In this document: positions 51,345-64,000 of the stretch, one piece after another
How the letters are laid out: the number at the start of each line of letters is the position of its first letter
How positions within the stretch are numbered: the stretch's first letter is position 1
Assembly: GCA_022316685.1 (NCBI GenBank)
Contig: JAKJHU010000023.1
Location: 3,583,192 to 3,647,191, forward strand
Length of the DNA stretch: 64,000 nucleotides
Source of the DNA: Progne subis subis
Lineage: Eukaryota; Chordata; Aves; Passeriformes; Hirundinidae
Direction of reading: 5' to 3'
Notes under the pieces: model-generated
Database searches by the model: none
What the model was told of the DNA's origin: nothing
Seen by the model: only the letters and a program-made list of their open reading frames with translations
Translations under genes and position numbers: made by a program

Positions 51345-54300
51345 ACAGAGAAGAATACTGGAGTGATTAGTATTAACAGTCAATATTTTTCAAGTGAAAG
51401 ACCCCAGAATAGCCCAGTTCTTCACTATTATGGGTAAAATAGCAACTAAAATCCTGAACTATAATCCTATAGAAGGACTGCAAGAGAAAGGTAAGCCTGA
51501 AGGTGGATACATAAATAGACTAAAAAAATCATAATTTAAATTCTTTATGATGAAAAAAATTTCCTTAAGATGTTAAGTCAAAACATTGCTACTGCACGTG
51601 CCAGGCAAGACAGCACCTAGGCCGTGCATGGCTTCCTAAGTGTGCATGCCACCATTACTGGAAGAAGAAGACTGTTACGGAATATTTCCCAAAACTGAGC
51701 CATTCATTTTCCAAAACCTCATAAAACTTCTTTTAATCTTCATTTTTTCTATGTTTCCCTCAAGATCAATAAATTCTTAAGATTGTTGTATGAGGAATTA
51801 AAGATGAAATTTCTGCTATCTGATCCAAAATCATAAAAAATACACACCCTTTGCACGTAGATATACATGTAAATGGTTGTGAAAAAATCTGAAAAAAAAA
51901 AAACCAAAAAACCTTTATTAAAAAAAAAAAACAATAAAAAAAACCTTTATAGAATTGATCTAAATGCTTCCACTGACCATACACGCAATGCCATTGCAAA
52001 GCTATAGAGACATCATTATTTGCATGCCTTTTAGAGCTATTTTCGTGTAGTGTTATGATTGAAAAACAAATAAAATTCAGATCTTTAGAGACCCAATGGC
52101 AATGCTGTCACAATGCAATTTTAGACAATTCAATTTAGATGCTGCAGCAGCTGCTTTTCAATGAGATTTTGATGTTTACCCAATTTTGCTGTTGGGTTAA
52201 TTGAGTCATATTGAGGTCAAGTGGCTTGTCTGCAATCACCCAGATGTAGGCTCACTGAAAATTACAGCTCAGGACAATCACATCTATAAACCTCTATTTC
52301 CCCCAATAGGGCAGAAATACAAACAGAAATAAACTAATCAATGAAACCCTCTCAGTAGGAAATTATGTCAGCTGCCACAGAAGCAGATTACTTGGGTTAC
52401 TTGTGTTACTGAGGAATAACCATTAAATAAAATGGGAGAAAATATATTAACATGAAAATTCAAACAACGGAAGAGCAAAATATTTTAGAATTTATCTCGT
52501 CTTAATAAACTGACTTATTTTAAAAGTACCAAGGAGTTAAACTTGAATAATAACCCAAGCAGTAAAGTTTGAATAAACCTCTTCCTTTTGCCATAGGACA
52601 AAACAATTTCTTACTGAATTCATTACATCAACTGACTGCTTCTCTGTCTGAAAGCCATATCCAGAATTGTAGGCTATGTGAAAAAAAAGTACTTGCTCAA
52701 ATAATAGTTTGAGTTCTCAAACCATTAATGGATTCAGCTCAGCTGAAACTACTCTGGGAAAAGGTGTCATGGAAAATGGCCCTAGTGCAGCTGCAATCCC
52801 AGCTGCAGCAATAAATAATTTTAAAAATGTAACTTTTCAGGGGCACACAGAATTAAAATTAGTGTATTTTTGCTTTGAATACCATATTCCTCTCACAAAA
52901 CCATATTTCAAACTATTATGTAATCCCAGTTTTGAAGTTATGTATCCATGACTAATCTGCAAGTTACAGTAGGAATTACTAGAGCATAACTCTGCCTTTA
53001 GAATCTTTTGTAAACACTATCTCAAGGCAATATAGGGAATTAAAATATACACCATACAGGACTAGGTAAAAAACAATAGAGTTTTTGTATGTGACTAAGA
53101 GAGAAAAAAGAAAAAAAAATTACCACTAGTTTAGGTTTGGGTCATGTTGTTGTGAGGGGAATTATTTTAGAAAGTGTTCTCTCTCTCCATTTTAAAGATG
53201 GTCTCTCTCTACAGCTGGTATTTTGGCTGGTTCAGCAACTTCCTTCTCTGGAGTTGTTATGAGCCAGAGACACAATCTTCTGATTTCCAAATACAGCTTT
53301 AAATCAATATTTCTTCTTCGTATATAATTGTTATGTGGAAATTTGATAAATACCATCTTGTCGTTGTGTTGAAAAATCTCCATTGAAAACAACACATTGT
53401 TCACTGTTAAGATTTTGGCTAAGAAAAATGATAGCATGAGGACAGATAAATGACAGGTAGAAAATAAAGCAATTCATTCTGGTAACATTAAAGTCAAAGA
53501 GGCAATATAGGGCTTAAAATTTATTATTCTGACAAAAAAAAATCATTAATAAAATAAATGTTTCTCTTTAATTTTGGGGTTTAGAATGTTTTATCAGTTG
53601 AAATATTCATAATCAGATTTTTTAGCATCTACTGGCAAGCATGAATAACAAAAAGAAACAATTAAGAAATCATTATATTTTCCTGTCTTTTCTACTTTAT
53701 TTTAGAAGATACTTTAAGAGTTATTACAATGACATTTTGGAGTGGAATTGGAACTCGCAATTGACAAAATGAAGTTCAACTATTTCTTAATTGCCAAAAA
53801 AACCACCATGCTTGTCAAGAATTTTTATTGAAATATGCTTTTAACTAGTTTATCTTCTTAAATCCTAGAATTTTAGCAATTATAAACTTCTGAATGAGTA
53901 AACTCTAAACCTCTTCTATCATGAGGAAGAGATGCTATAATATTGTAGAAGTCAGAAACATCACATAGACCAAGAATATCACAACTGTGTATAATGTGGA
54001 GGAATAACTTTCAAAAACTCTTTTCTCGATTTGCATTTCCTTTGGTTAGTAATAGTTTTAGTAATTTAAAGATTATTTTTCTTGAACCACTGAAATGGAA
54101 GTTGTCTAAACTAATCCTAAATTTCTTAGTGTTCCTTTGAACACAAAATTTCTCTTTTTCATGTTTTCTACTTTTAAAACACCTTTCAAAAACTTTTATG
54201 GCAAGGTACTGAATGTTCTTATTGGGAAACACAGACCAAAGATTAGAAAAGCAATAAGATCAGAGACATTGCAGACTTGAGATCAGAGACTGATGATGCA

Positions 54301-54735
54301 CAAGCAGATTTATTAGTGCGATCATTATTTCACCAGGACTTCATGATTATAAGACAGATAATCAAGCTTTCAAATATTGTATGTCCCTGTTTCATTTTTC
54401 AAAACCTTCTGTGATCCTGTAGTGATTTTAGTTACTGACATAGGAGAGCTTGAAACTTAGTTGTTAAATGAACATAGGAAAAACATTTAAAGTACTTGCA
54501 CGGGAAGGTCTTATTGATTGATAGGGTGCTACTCATTACATTCTTTGGCACAGAGTTCAGATTTCATGATAGAGAGAAAGAAGAGGAATGGAAAGAACTG
54601 AGCCCCTACAGTGAAGCCAAGTCTCTAAATAAAATATTAAGAAACAGCAGACTAAAATAAGTCAGTTGATAGATGACCAATGATAAGCTCTTAGTTATTT
54701 TGTTTAACAAATGGGCAATCTGCAGGAATACCTTA
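51345..54735. other. Intronic stretch with nothing recognised
   Basis: AT-rich, with an A/C-rich patch at 51890-51945. No element, RNA gene or exon seen. Confidence 0.55.
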
Positions 54736-54738
54736 TTA

Positions 54739-54793
54739 TTCATATCAGGTCTAGTATCTGGTTCATATCATAATATTGTTCATATCAGGTCTA
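54739..54793. repeat. 15-bp direct repeat with 40-bp period
   Basis: TTCATATCAGGTCTA occurs at 54739 and 54779, with a partial copy (TTCATATCA) at 54762, just before the CR1 fragment. Confidence 0.8.
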
Positions 54794-54804
54794 TCTAAAT
54801 TATC

Positions 54805-55300
54805 TAGCTCGACAAGGATAAGTCCTGCACCTGGGAAGGAACAACGCTGGGTAAAAAACTATGCTGGGAGACACCCAACAGTTTTGGGGCAAAGGATCTG
54901 AGAGTCCTGGGGAACATCAATTTGAACATGAGCCAGCAATGTGCCCTTGCAGAAAAACAGGCCAATGATATCCCTGAGTGCATGAGATGGAGCATTGCCA
55001 GCAGGTGGAGGGGGTGCCACACCTGGAGTAGTGTCCAGCTCTGCCTTCCCCAGCTTGAGAGAGACAGGGACGCACTGGAATGGCCACTAAATTGATTAAG
55101 AGACTGGAGCACCTCCTCATGTAAGGAAAGGCAAAGAGAGCTGGGACTTTTCTAGCCAGAAGAAAAGAAGTCTCAAGGGGATCTCACTGATATATACAAA
55201 TACCTGAAGGGAGGGTGAGAGTAAGATGGAGCCTGGCTTTTGTCAGTGATGCCTAGTCACAGGAAAAGAAACAAAGAAACAAAGTCTGAACATGAAGAAG
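54805..55300 (+). mobile_element. CR1 LINE fragment, plus strand
   Basis: About 0.5 kb of CR1 in plus orientation, from the end of the pol frame. Landmarks in order are AAGTCCTGCACCTGGGAAGG, ATGAGCCAGCAATGTGCCCT, GGAGTAGTGTCCAGCTCTGC, GACTGGAGCACCTCCTCATG, ATACAAATACCTGAAGGGAG and TCTGAACATGAAGAAGTGCT. Several small deletions compared with the usual CR1 text suggest an old copy. It ends without a clear 3' tail. The 15-bp direct repeat at 54739 and 54779 lies just upstream. Antisense to IL1RAPL1. Confidence 0.9.
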
Positions 55301-56725
55301 TGCTTTACCTATTTCCTTTTTACGTCCTATGCTCTTGAGATCATTATGAGACAAGTGTTTGGTGTAACACAGCAACTGCCACAGGGATTAGTTATAGTGG
55401 ATTACAATCTTTTTCTTGCGAACAGCTCCATGTTAGCAGTTTATAAATGTAACTGCAAGAAAAATGAAGCCTAACACTAACTGTTCTTAGAATATCATAT
55501 GCACTAATTTCCATGATACATGCTTTACATCTTTTTAGGGGTACTTCGGTATCAGGGAAGAGGTTCAGCTCTTCTGGATGAGATAGGATAATACGTTATT
55601 TTATTTAATTTTCATCCTCATAACTCACATGGCTGATGCCTCAAGACTTGGATGGGTGCCCTTCTTTTGTCATTGAAATGAATTCATTAATTCCTGTGTC
55701 AGAAGAATCCAGTTTCAACAAGGAGATCAAACTGATCACAATTCTAAAAAATGTAATAGGAAATGGTGTAGAAAGCTTATCATTCTGACCTTGCAAGGGA
55801 ATAATGAAAATAATGTTTAAAGGGATCTACAAGTACTGTGTTACATAGTGCATACTGTGATTTTTAAAAATTGTATTATTTATAATTGAATTTAAATTTT
55901 CAACTACAATTTTTGCACTTTTATAATGAGAAATATGATAATAGTGGGAGACAATTCCTCAAGGAGAGTAGTTGTCTTTATTAATGCATCATGATAGCCC
56001 AGTCGTATCTTGACGTTTATGTGCACGTACATGAATCCACAAGTACTGTATGCATATATTAAAACACCTCAGTTTTTTAGTTTGCTGACTCCAAGCATTT
56101 GCTTTGTCTGTATTAGCAAGATGAATAGATAATATTCATGTTGCTTGCACATGCTGAGCAATAATTTTTTTCTGACAGTTCATTAAATATCAGACCAAAG
56201 CAAATAAACTTAATCCATGCATAAAATCCTTGAATGTTCTCTGAACATTTCACTGTCATGAATGCTAGTGATACTCTGACAATAATAATACTTATGGACA
56301 ACATGATCTTGCTCTCCCTATTCATATGCTCCTTTTCTTATTTTCCAAGGTTTAAGTGGGGTTGTGGTAGTTATACAATTTGTAATCTGCAATGTTCTTT
56401 ACAGTCCAATCTTATCTACATGCATACATAAGATTTATTAACTGGTTTCACATTATTTTTGTCCATCACATATACTCTCTCAAGCTGAAGAAATAAAGCT
56501 CATTTTCAGATAAAATCACAGTTAATCAACCTCATTCATCCTGTGTCACCCTGTTTTTTCTGAGTTTTTTAAAGCCTTTTGATTGTTCATAAAATGGAGT
56601 CAGACTTTTTAGCTACTGTACAATATTAAGAGCAGTTTCTGCTTTTTCTCACACATGTAACATAAACAAATCCTTTGTTTTTCATTCTCTGTCCTTTGTT
56701 TGCATATTTCTAACCTGAAAACAAT

Positions 56726-56943
56726 TGTAACTGGCAGTTGATCTGGCCATTTGGCTGGGAGGTGAAAACTCCGGAAGCCAATCCACAGCCAGACCCACAA
56801 ATGTATAAAAAGTAAGAAATAAACAGGCAGAGGGGCTCTGGGCTTGGCTCAGCCTTGGGCTCTCTCGGAGGAACTCTCTGCCCTGCAAAATCTCTCATCT
56901 CTGTGTGATGGCTTTGCATATCCCAATCACAGTCCTGTTTACA
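56726..56943 (+). mobile_element. Candidate short solo LTR
   Basis: About 218 bp has compact LTR order on the plus strand: terminal TGTAA, a CCAAT box in AGCCAATCC near 56778, TATAAAAAG near 56803, AATAAA near 56818, then a GC-rich segment with GGGGCTCTGGGCTTGG, and a terminal TTACA that mirrors the start. This spacing resembles short avian ERV1-type LTRs. ACAAT is found before the start and at 56941-56945, but it overlaps the inverted termini and cannot be taken as a proven target duplication. No retroviral coding sequence adjoins. If real, it too is antisense to IL1RAPL1. Confidence 0.5.
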
Positions 56944-57198
56944 ATATTTGTTCCATTTCAAAAATTCACAGGCCACCTTGGCTGCCTGTCCATTAACTTC
57001 AGTGAAGCATCTTGTCAAAACGCCCCATGTAGGTTTTTTTTTTTTTTTCATGTATAGTATGAATCAAACTAACATACAACACAAGACAAATGATTATAAA
57101 TTCAAAATCTGATAAAAATTTACAATAATCTGCTGTAGAATTTCTGTAGTTTTTCAAAGTATGTAAAGAATTCCTATGTCCTGGAATTCTTTGGAACC

Positions 57199-57221
57199 TT
57201 TTTTTTTTTTTTTTTTTTTTT
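57199..57221. repeat. 23-bp poly(T) tract
   Basis: T run about 0.26 kb after the candidate short LTR; no direct link between them is visible. Confidence 0.9.
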
Positions 57222-59310
57222 GCTGTTCATAAATTCTTTTTCTTTTTTCATCTTTTGTGACTGGATATTTACATGTTATCATACACATATCATGTCTTCT
57301 TTCACTACAGTGTAAAAAAAAATTGAATGAACAAACAGTGAAGAATGAATTATCATGAATGAATAGTAAGTCTATGGGTTAGATACAAACACTTATTTAG
57401 CACAAGAATACAATCCCCAACTATTTTACAGCATTTCACAGCATTAAGCTCATTATTTTCTTCAGGTATATCAAGGTCTCTTGTTAAGATCCCCAGATAA
57501 CTGTTTTAGGCTTCTTCCCAGGGAAGGCTCTATTTCAAAAAAAATAATATCAAGATGCATCCTGAGGAATTAAAGCTATGATTCCATTGCCAATTTTTTA
57601 CATCTAAAGAGGTCATACTATAACCCTGTAGTCTAACCACTTATATGAAGGACACTATGAAATGCATTATTTTAGTACTGGAATGTAACTTCTGTTTGAG
57701 GTGTAGCATGTATTTTACAATTGTAATTTTATTTGGTTTAAATGTTCCAGCAAAGGAACAATTCACCAAACGAATAAATAAAAGGCTCTGACTATACTAG
57801 CCATAAGTCAGTTATTTTTTCTAGCCTGAGTGCATGTTGCTCAACTTGCTTGCCACAAAATCTCATTCATTCTGCCTTTCACTGAGCCATCCTACTTCGT
57901 GTTCCTGTCCTCTGTCACATATTTAGGATAACAGATGCAAAAATAAAACATGAGTTCATGTCTGAGCATTATTTAAAAAGACTACATAGACCTTTTCAAT
58001 CACTGCATTCTTGGGCAGAGTTCCTCATCCTGTGCATGTGAAGCACTCTCTATTCCAGAAATTTTAATGCACATATGATGGGATTAAGTAGTCACATTTT
58101 GGAATAGGCTTACATTATGAAAATTAAAGTCAGTGTTTACAACTATCTAATTTATGATCTGCCAAATGTCTCACTTGCATAAATCTGCCAGGAGTAGTTG
58201 TATATTTTCTCCATGGACAGGAGATCTGTAATGGCCAGAGAAGGGATTGAAATGTTTAAAAAAATATGCAGTGCTAAAACAGCGGGGTTGACTCTGGCTG
58301 TTGTCGATCAAGGTTCTCAACCTTATCCCATATAATCCTGGATGGATTTAGTTCATTTCATCAGTTACCTCTCTTGGACGTGGCATAACTGATGCTGTGG
58401 TGCACGTATTTCAACTGAACTCCTAATATTTCCTCATTAAAAATAAAATAAAATAAAACATATATAATAATAATCAAGTAGCTACATATTTATAGACTGG
58501 GCTACACACTTAAATCTTTCAAGCTAAAACAAAATTTTAAGGTAATGGCAAGATGCTTATCTGCTAGTGTTTTGAGTTTATAGTAGTGACAGCTATGATA
58601 GTGTTTGCACAATAAAGGAAAGCAGAAAAACATGGATCACACTATGGCTTGGTTACATAGCTGGTTTTATACTACACTTCTTTACACTTAATATATTGCA
58701 TTCTTGATTTTACTTGGATTCAAAACAGCATTGTATAAGTGATCAGACTGTTTTTCAAAAAATTTTACTATGTTTAGCCAGCTATTTTTATCTTGTTTTC
58801 TTTACTGAAATTAAAAATATTTTGAAGGCATGACTAAGTTAGTTAAAGTACATTTTTAGGTTTCCTAAAGTTCAAAGTCTTAGAATCGGATAAAGCAGTG
58901 ATCTCTAACTGTGTCAATCCACTTAAGCTTTCCTCACTGAAGGTACTACATAATAGAAGAACAAATGGGCTATGAACTAAAAGAGTTGCCCCTATTTTAC
59001 TGTGTGTTAAGAACATATATATTCTAGAGAAAATCCTAAACAGTGATATCCCCCTTTTCCTCCTTTCTTATACATACCACAGAGAACTAGAAACATGTTA
59101 CTTTTTGAAAATGTTGGGCAGTTCTCCAGCTGAAGCCATTTATTCCCATCAAGAAGCTCACCTGTCAGAATGACAGAAGGTAACCATGCCTGTCCATACA
59201 GCCTGCTCTCTAAGTTGTAAAAGTTTAAATACGGGAGGTATCATTCTCATTGTCTCTTAAAGAAATATGTCTCTTCAAGACTATAGTATAGGATCAAAAT
59301 TCCACGGCAA

Positions 59311-59405
59311 TCATAGAATCATGGACTATCTCAAATTGAAATGGACGCATAATGATTGAGTCCAACTCTCTGTTCCTCAGAGGGCTGCCTAAAACTAAAT
59401 TGTGT
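59311..59405 (-). mobile_element. CR1 LINE 3' end fragment
   Basis: The plus strand reads TCATAGAATCATGGACTATC, CAAATTGAAATGGACGCATA and TGATTGAGTCCAACTCTCTG, then GGGCTGCCTAAAACTAAA. This is the reverse complement of an avian CR1 3' end. The copy is short, 5' truncated and diverged. Same orientation as IL1RAPL1. Confidence 0.85.
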
Positions 59406-61234
59406 GGGGATACAGTACTAAACACATACATTTTAAGTAAATATAAATAATGTGAATCATTATATCCTTATTTATTCGTGATCTTTGGAGGTTTGACTCA
59501 TTTTTAACAAGATGGAGATTTTTTTTTGCATAATTTCCAGTTCCGTTTCTCTTCTAAATGCACTAATTCATATAAAGTTCATGACCTCGTTAGGATCATA
59601 AAGCTTTTTGACATGCTCTGCATGTCAACCTCTAACTTTTAACTGAAGTGGTAATTTGCCAACTAATGAAGCTGAAATGACTGAAATAAATATACCCTTT
59701 ATGCACTTTAAAAGAATATAGAAAAATAAGCTACAAAAATTCTCTGAGTAGTACACAATGAGCAAATCACCCAAATTTGATTGTGATTGTTATCTATGTT
59801 GTGACACCAAATTTACTCTAAACACATGAAAATTACTTCCTTGCCAATTTTTATCACACAATTATTGAGTGCTTTACACTAAATATTTTATCGGTTGTTT
59901 TTTTTTTTTCTGGTGACAGAAAATCAAACTCATCATATCATTCTCAGTGAGTATTTGTACACTTTAGAGAAATATCATCCACTTTATGAATCACTTCTGC
60001 ATTATAACTTGCAAAATCTGCAAATTTGTAATACAGTGCTTCAGGAAACATGACTTTGACTCTCACAAGTCTTCCAAATAGAACTATTGAAGAGTCAAAA
60101 AGACCTAGATACTGGTTTATGTAAAATGCTCAAAACACTATTAATCATGTAGCTGTTCACTCAAAACCATTAATTCCTCTTTAGCACTCTTCACTATTGA
60201 GAATCTATAATAGATATTCTGTCACTTAAATTAAATTTCTTTGGTGCATTTTCTAAACACCAAAGAGCAAAATACGAGGGTCAAAGAAAGTGCTGCTTGT
60301 CAATGATATTCTCCAGTGGCAGCAAAGGACTGAAACACAAGCAGATAGCTCATTTAAAGCCATCATTTGAATGAGACTTTGAGAAGAGAGACTGACAGTA
60401 GGATTTGCTGTAGTTTCCCAGAGTTAAGGTTTTAATGTGGTATCTGCTGTTCTGTGTCATACACAAACATCACACTGCAGTCTGCTACTGAGCCTCATCC
60501 ACATATTTATTCACTGTAGAGGAAAGACATAAATTGTTGGATACCTTCCACATCCCACATAATACAACACCCACTTTCCTGTGTAAATCACTTTATGTCA
60601 AGTCTTTTGTGTGAGATACAGTAGGAGCCCAGTGTCCAGCCCAGCTTATCTCATCTGTCAGCCAGCCATGCGTGTTCTGCCGTGATGGGACCGAGGGACT
60701 CTGATTTTCAGTGCTTGAAGTACGCCTTCCAAAAATATGGGTCATACCATATTTTCCTCATATGCAATTGCATCTTATCTCTTTCATTGACACAATGTAA
60801 CTGTCATAAAAGCTGGCAAAATTCGTGTCTTCAGACCATATCATGTCCACAGAAATGGCATTTACTGGTTAATCTTGTTGATCATATTATTTGGACTACA
60901 AATACATTCATCCAAACTCATCTGTTGTAGCTGATTTAATTTAATTAGGCCTTTGTTGATTTTCCTCATTTGCTAAACACCCACAAGATTTGAATGTGTG
61001 GGTGTCTTTTTCTTAAAAAGAATAGGAAAGCATAACTTAAAGTACCACTCTAACAAATTGTACACTATTGCATACACTGTCAGTTTATTGCCCTAATTAA
61101 CAACTAGCAATATGAGGTAAGCAATATGAGAGGTTAACAGAGTCCTTGTTTTCATTCATTCCCTATTGAACACCTCCTGCAACCAACAGATTTAATGCTG
61201 GGACCTGTATGATTTTAGAATGATTCCCAAAAAA

Positions 61235-61310
61235 AAGTTCCAAAAACAACAACAACAACAAAACAAACAAACAAACAAAAACAACCCCCCCCCCCCAAAA
61301 AAAAAAACAC
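61235..61310. repeat. (CAA)n/(CAAA)n, C run and A run
   Basis: CAACAACAACAA, then CAAACAAACAAACAAA, then about 13 C and an A run: another A/C-rich tract of the recurrent class. Confidence 0.9.
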
Positions 61311-63168
61311 CTGCTGCTATGATAAGGTGATAAGGAAAACTATTTGTAGTGGAAAAGCTGAACATTTTTTCAAAAGCAGTAGAAAATACTTCAGGCCAGA
61401 CAACTGTTCTAATATAACACCTCTTGAATTACAAACAGGCTTGAGTTTGAGAGGGTATTCCTGAGGCCCATAAAGAGTGTGAATGCTGTTTTGGCTTCAG
61501 CACTTGAGAGCCAAATGGAAAAATTAGCAATTTCAATAAGCACAAATGGAGTATTTACTGTCAGTGTATCATAACAGTCCAGCAGATCTCACTACTTGTT
61601 TGAGGCCATTCTTCTTCTCACTTCAAGTGATGAATGGATCAATACAACATTGCTATTGCAGAAAAAGGAACTGTCACTCACCAAGCATAAAAGTAATGCT
61701 GCTGTGAAGGAAATAATTTGGGGAGAGGGTATTTTGGCATGTAGCAGCAAGTGTTCTGCAGCAGAGAGATTGGACACACACTCAGTGAGCCTTCCAGCAT
61801 CAGCTCTGCCTGCCCGGGGGCATCTAGCCCTCTCATTTCTTACCTGGGAAAATAAGAATGGCGCACCCTAAAAATGAGAAAGCTGTGTGTCTCTGCTAAA
61901 TCTCACTGCCATCTTAGAGATGTTTTTAACAAGGACAAGGATTCAATATAATTTTGTATAGCAGTAAAGCCATACAATTTATTAATAACTTTTCTACCTA
62001 TAGTGCTACAGAGCCTGGGGCAAAATTCAGAGGACAGAAGAGTCGGAGATAATATATTAATTTTAACAAGGTATGCACACCCCATTGAAATTAAAATCAT
62101 ATAATTGTGCTGCCATGTAATCTGTATATTTTAAATACCTGAACAAAAATGTGAAGTTAAAAACCTAGATGTAAAGGAAAGCAGTAATTAAAGGTTCCTT
62201 AATCCTGCCACCCTGTGTGCCTACATTACAATGTTATCTTTAAATAGCATGAGAACACTTCTTTTTCCCCAGTCTTTCCTCCACTCAGCCACTTTCTTTT
62301 CAGATTTGGTACTCTGGGTGTGCAAGCCCCAGTAAATGTGCTCTGATCTCATCTTTCTGTCTATCTTCCTGCTCAGTGTGCAGGTCTTGGTTTTACTTAC
62401 TGCATATCCTGAACTGAATACAAAGGATTTCATTTCCTTATAAACTCATGTATAGTTTTATCACTTCACTACCCAGATTTTTCATTAAACTTTCACCTTT
62501 CAAACTAGAATATTTGGCTGCAATCTCCCAGGGGAAATATTTTCTTTTTTCTGCCCCACCTGAAAACTTAGGCCAAACAATTCTTAAAGAGCTAATTTTT
62601 TTACACTGCAGAGTTAACTGAAATTTTTGATCCTTAGATTAACTCCTCTCAAATAAACTTTGACTGAATGAAAGTGACCATTAAATGACATGCTTGGAAT
62701 GACTGCATGAGCAGCTGAAAAAGCTTACTCCATGGGTAAGTAATGTAGACGCAATTCCTGCATTCCAGCTGCTTAACTTAGTACTCAGTGAGTACTGTAA
62801 GGACTCACATTCAAGTTTAGACTCTTAAGTAGTTATGAAGGACATTTCCAGCTACTCTTGACTTTTACCTCAAATGAAAACAAATTACTGTGATAGATTG
62901 AAGAATGTGTAGTTTTTAACAGCTCTGAAACTTTTAATACAAATGGAAAACTGCAAATCCAGGTCCCATTGGAATTATCAGCCATTTTCCAGTGACTAAG
63001 AAGTCAGAATATCAGTCAAAAACTCAGACACTTTGAGAGGGAAGAATTTTCTATTGAAAAGTATTTGTATTTTCTGCACTTTGCTAGGCTAGCAGTGTAG
63101 AAATAACTGCTCCCAAAGCAAATGAGAATCAGATGCCTTGAAGCCAGAACAGTGGCTCAGTTAAAGCC

Positions 63169-63195
63169 TTTTTTTTTTTTTTTTTTTTTTCCCCC
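63169..63195. repeat. Poly(T)22 followed by C5
   Basis: T run of 22 followed by CCCCC; a pyrimidine homopolymer tract in intron. Confidence 0.9.
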
Positions 63196-64000
63196 AGCAT
63201 TAGTTTAAGTGCTCAAAGTGCTCATTCTCAAGATAACTCTTTTTACACCACAGCTGAGAATAGTGGCAAATTCAATGCCTGTCAGTCCTGGAATATTGCC
63301 AGTCAGGAGTCCTGAAGCAACTTAAGCAAAGATGCTGGTTTAGAAGCCTCATCTTTTGGTTTTTACACTTTGTTATTAGCATTATGCAGAATCATACTGC
63401 AGGACAGTGTATCACCGATATGTCTTGCCTGTATTCTGGTAGAAAGATCTGATTGTTTCTGAGTCTGAGAATCTGCTGGGTTCTGCTGCTGAAGAGATAA
63501 AAGTCCTGAAGGTCTATGCACCTTATCTTTCTTTCCTCAGCATTGAGAGGAAAGGGATTCTGGAAGCATACTTTCATTAAAAGATGAGATCAGGGCTTTT
63601 ATTTTTCATTTTCCTAATATAAAATGTTATGCTGAAATAAATTTAATTTTTATTAAGCCTTGTCTTTTTCCAAGGATCCACAAACAGAGAAACAATATAA
63701 GAATACTGTAGCCAAAAGCAAGGATGTTACTAGCAAAGCTAAATTTAGTATGTACCACTGATAATGAGCACACAAATTTGAATGCATTTGATTAAACTTT
63801 TGCCTGTAAAGTACCATATTAATAGTCATACTTTGAACAACACTGAAGATAACATGAACAATAGTTACTTTAGTAGATATAATGTCACACATAAACTGCC
63901 CGTGAGTGTCATTACTCATTATCAACCACCACGAGAGTGTATTTGACTATGTACTATCCATTTAATAACCTACCACAGCTGGGAGTTACTGACTGCTATT

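Larger units (their letters stand above)
57225..63165. other. Intronic stretch, only a CR1 3' tail and an A/C tract recognised
   Basis: AT-rich sequence. Apart from the CR1 tail at 59311 and the A/C tract at 61235, no feature is supported. Open frames such as 60682-60930 and 61596-61871 show no family signature. Confidence 0.55.

Overview
The window is AT-rich vertebrate nuclear DNA. I read it as a bird, probably a songbird. It carries several CR1 LINE fragments with the avian 3' end, avian-type ERVL and class II endogenous retrovirus LTRs, and many T/G- or A/C-rich low-complexity tracts. No L1, Alu or other mammalian repeats are apparent. The species call is inference.

The only clear protein-coding content is two adjacent internal exons on the minus strand: 26636-26450 (187 nt), then 25383-25230 (154 nt). 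They have good splice sites, compatible phases and a 1,066-bp intron between them. Together they encode the end of the first Ig domain and nearly all of the second Ig domain of IL1RAPL1 (interleukin-1 receptor accessory protein-like 1), a synaptic adhesion receptor. I found no further exon of this gene. The rest is therefore read as the flanking parts of two very long introns: 1-25229 downstream and 26637-64000 upstream in gene order.

Layout. 1-15075 is intron with a CR1 3' tail (about 8649), a perfect 43-copy CCTCT array (12411-12625) and a GC-rich island (14650-15069). 15076-15717 is a solo LTR flanked by a 6-bp target duplication. 15724-25229 is plain intron with a 12-copy GAATT array and a 59-bp poly(A). 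25230-26636 holds the exons. 26637-36800 is intron with a CR1 fragment at 32600-33245 and A/C-rich tracts. 36.8-44.4 kb is a mobile-element cluster: two diverged class II LTRs, a possible decayed LTR and an ERVL-type LTR. 45551-45808 on the plus strand is an open frame resembling a truncated Ig V-set domain with a BTLA-like cysteine pattern. 46.5-64 kb is intron with CR1 fragments, a candidate short LTR (56726-56943) and homopolymers.

The four confident LTRs all lie antisense to IL1RAPL1, as expected if sense-oriented poly(A) signals are selected against inside introns. I see no novel multi-gene system. The most unusual items are the V-set-like fragment, a Gly-to-Phe change in the IL1RAPL1 second Ig domain, and the long polypyrimidine array.
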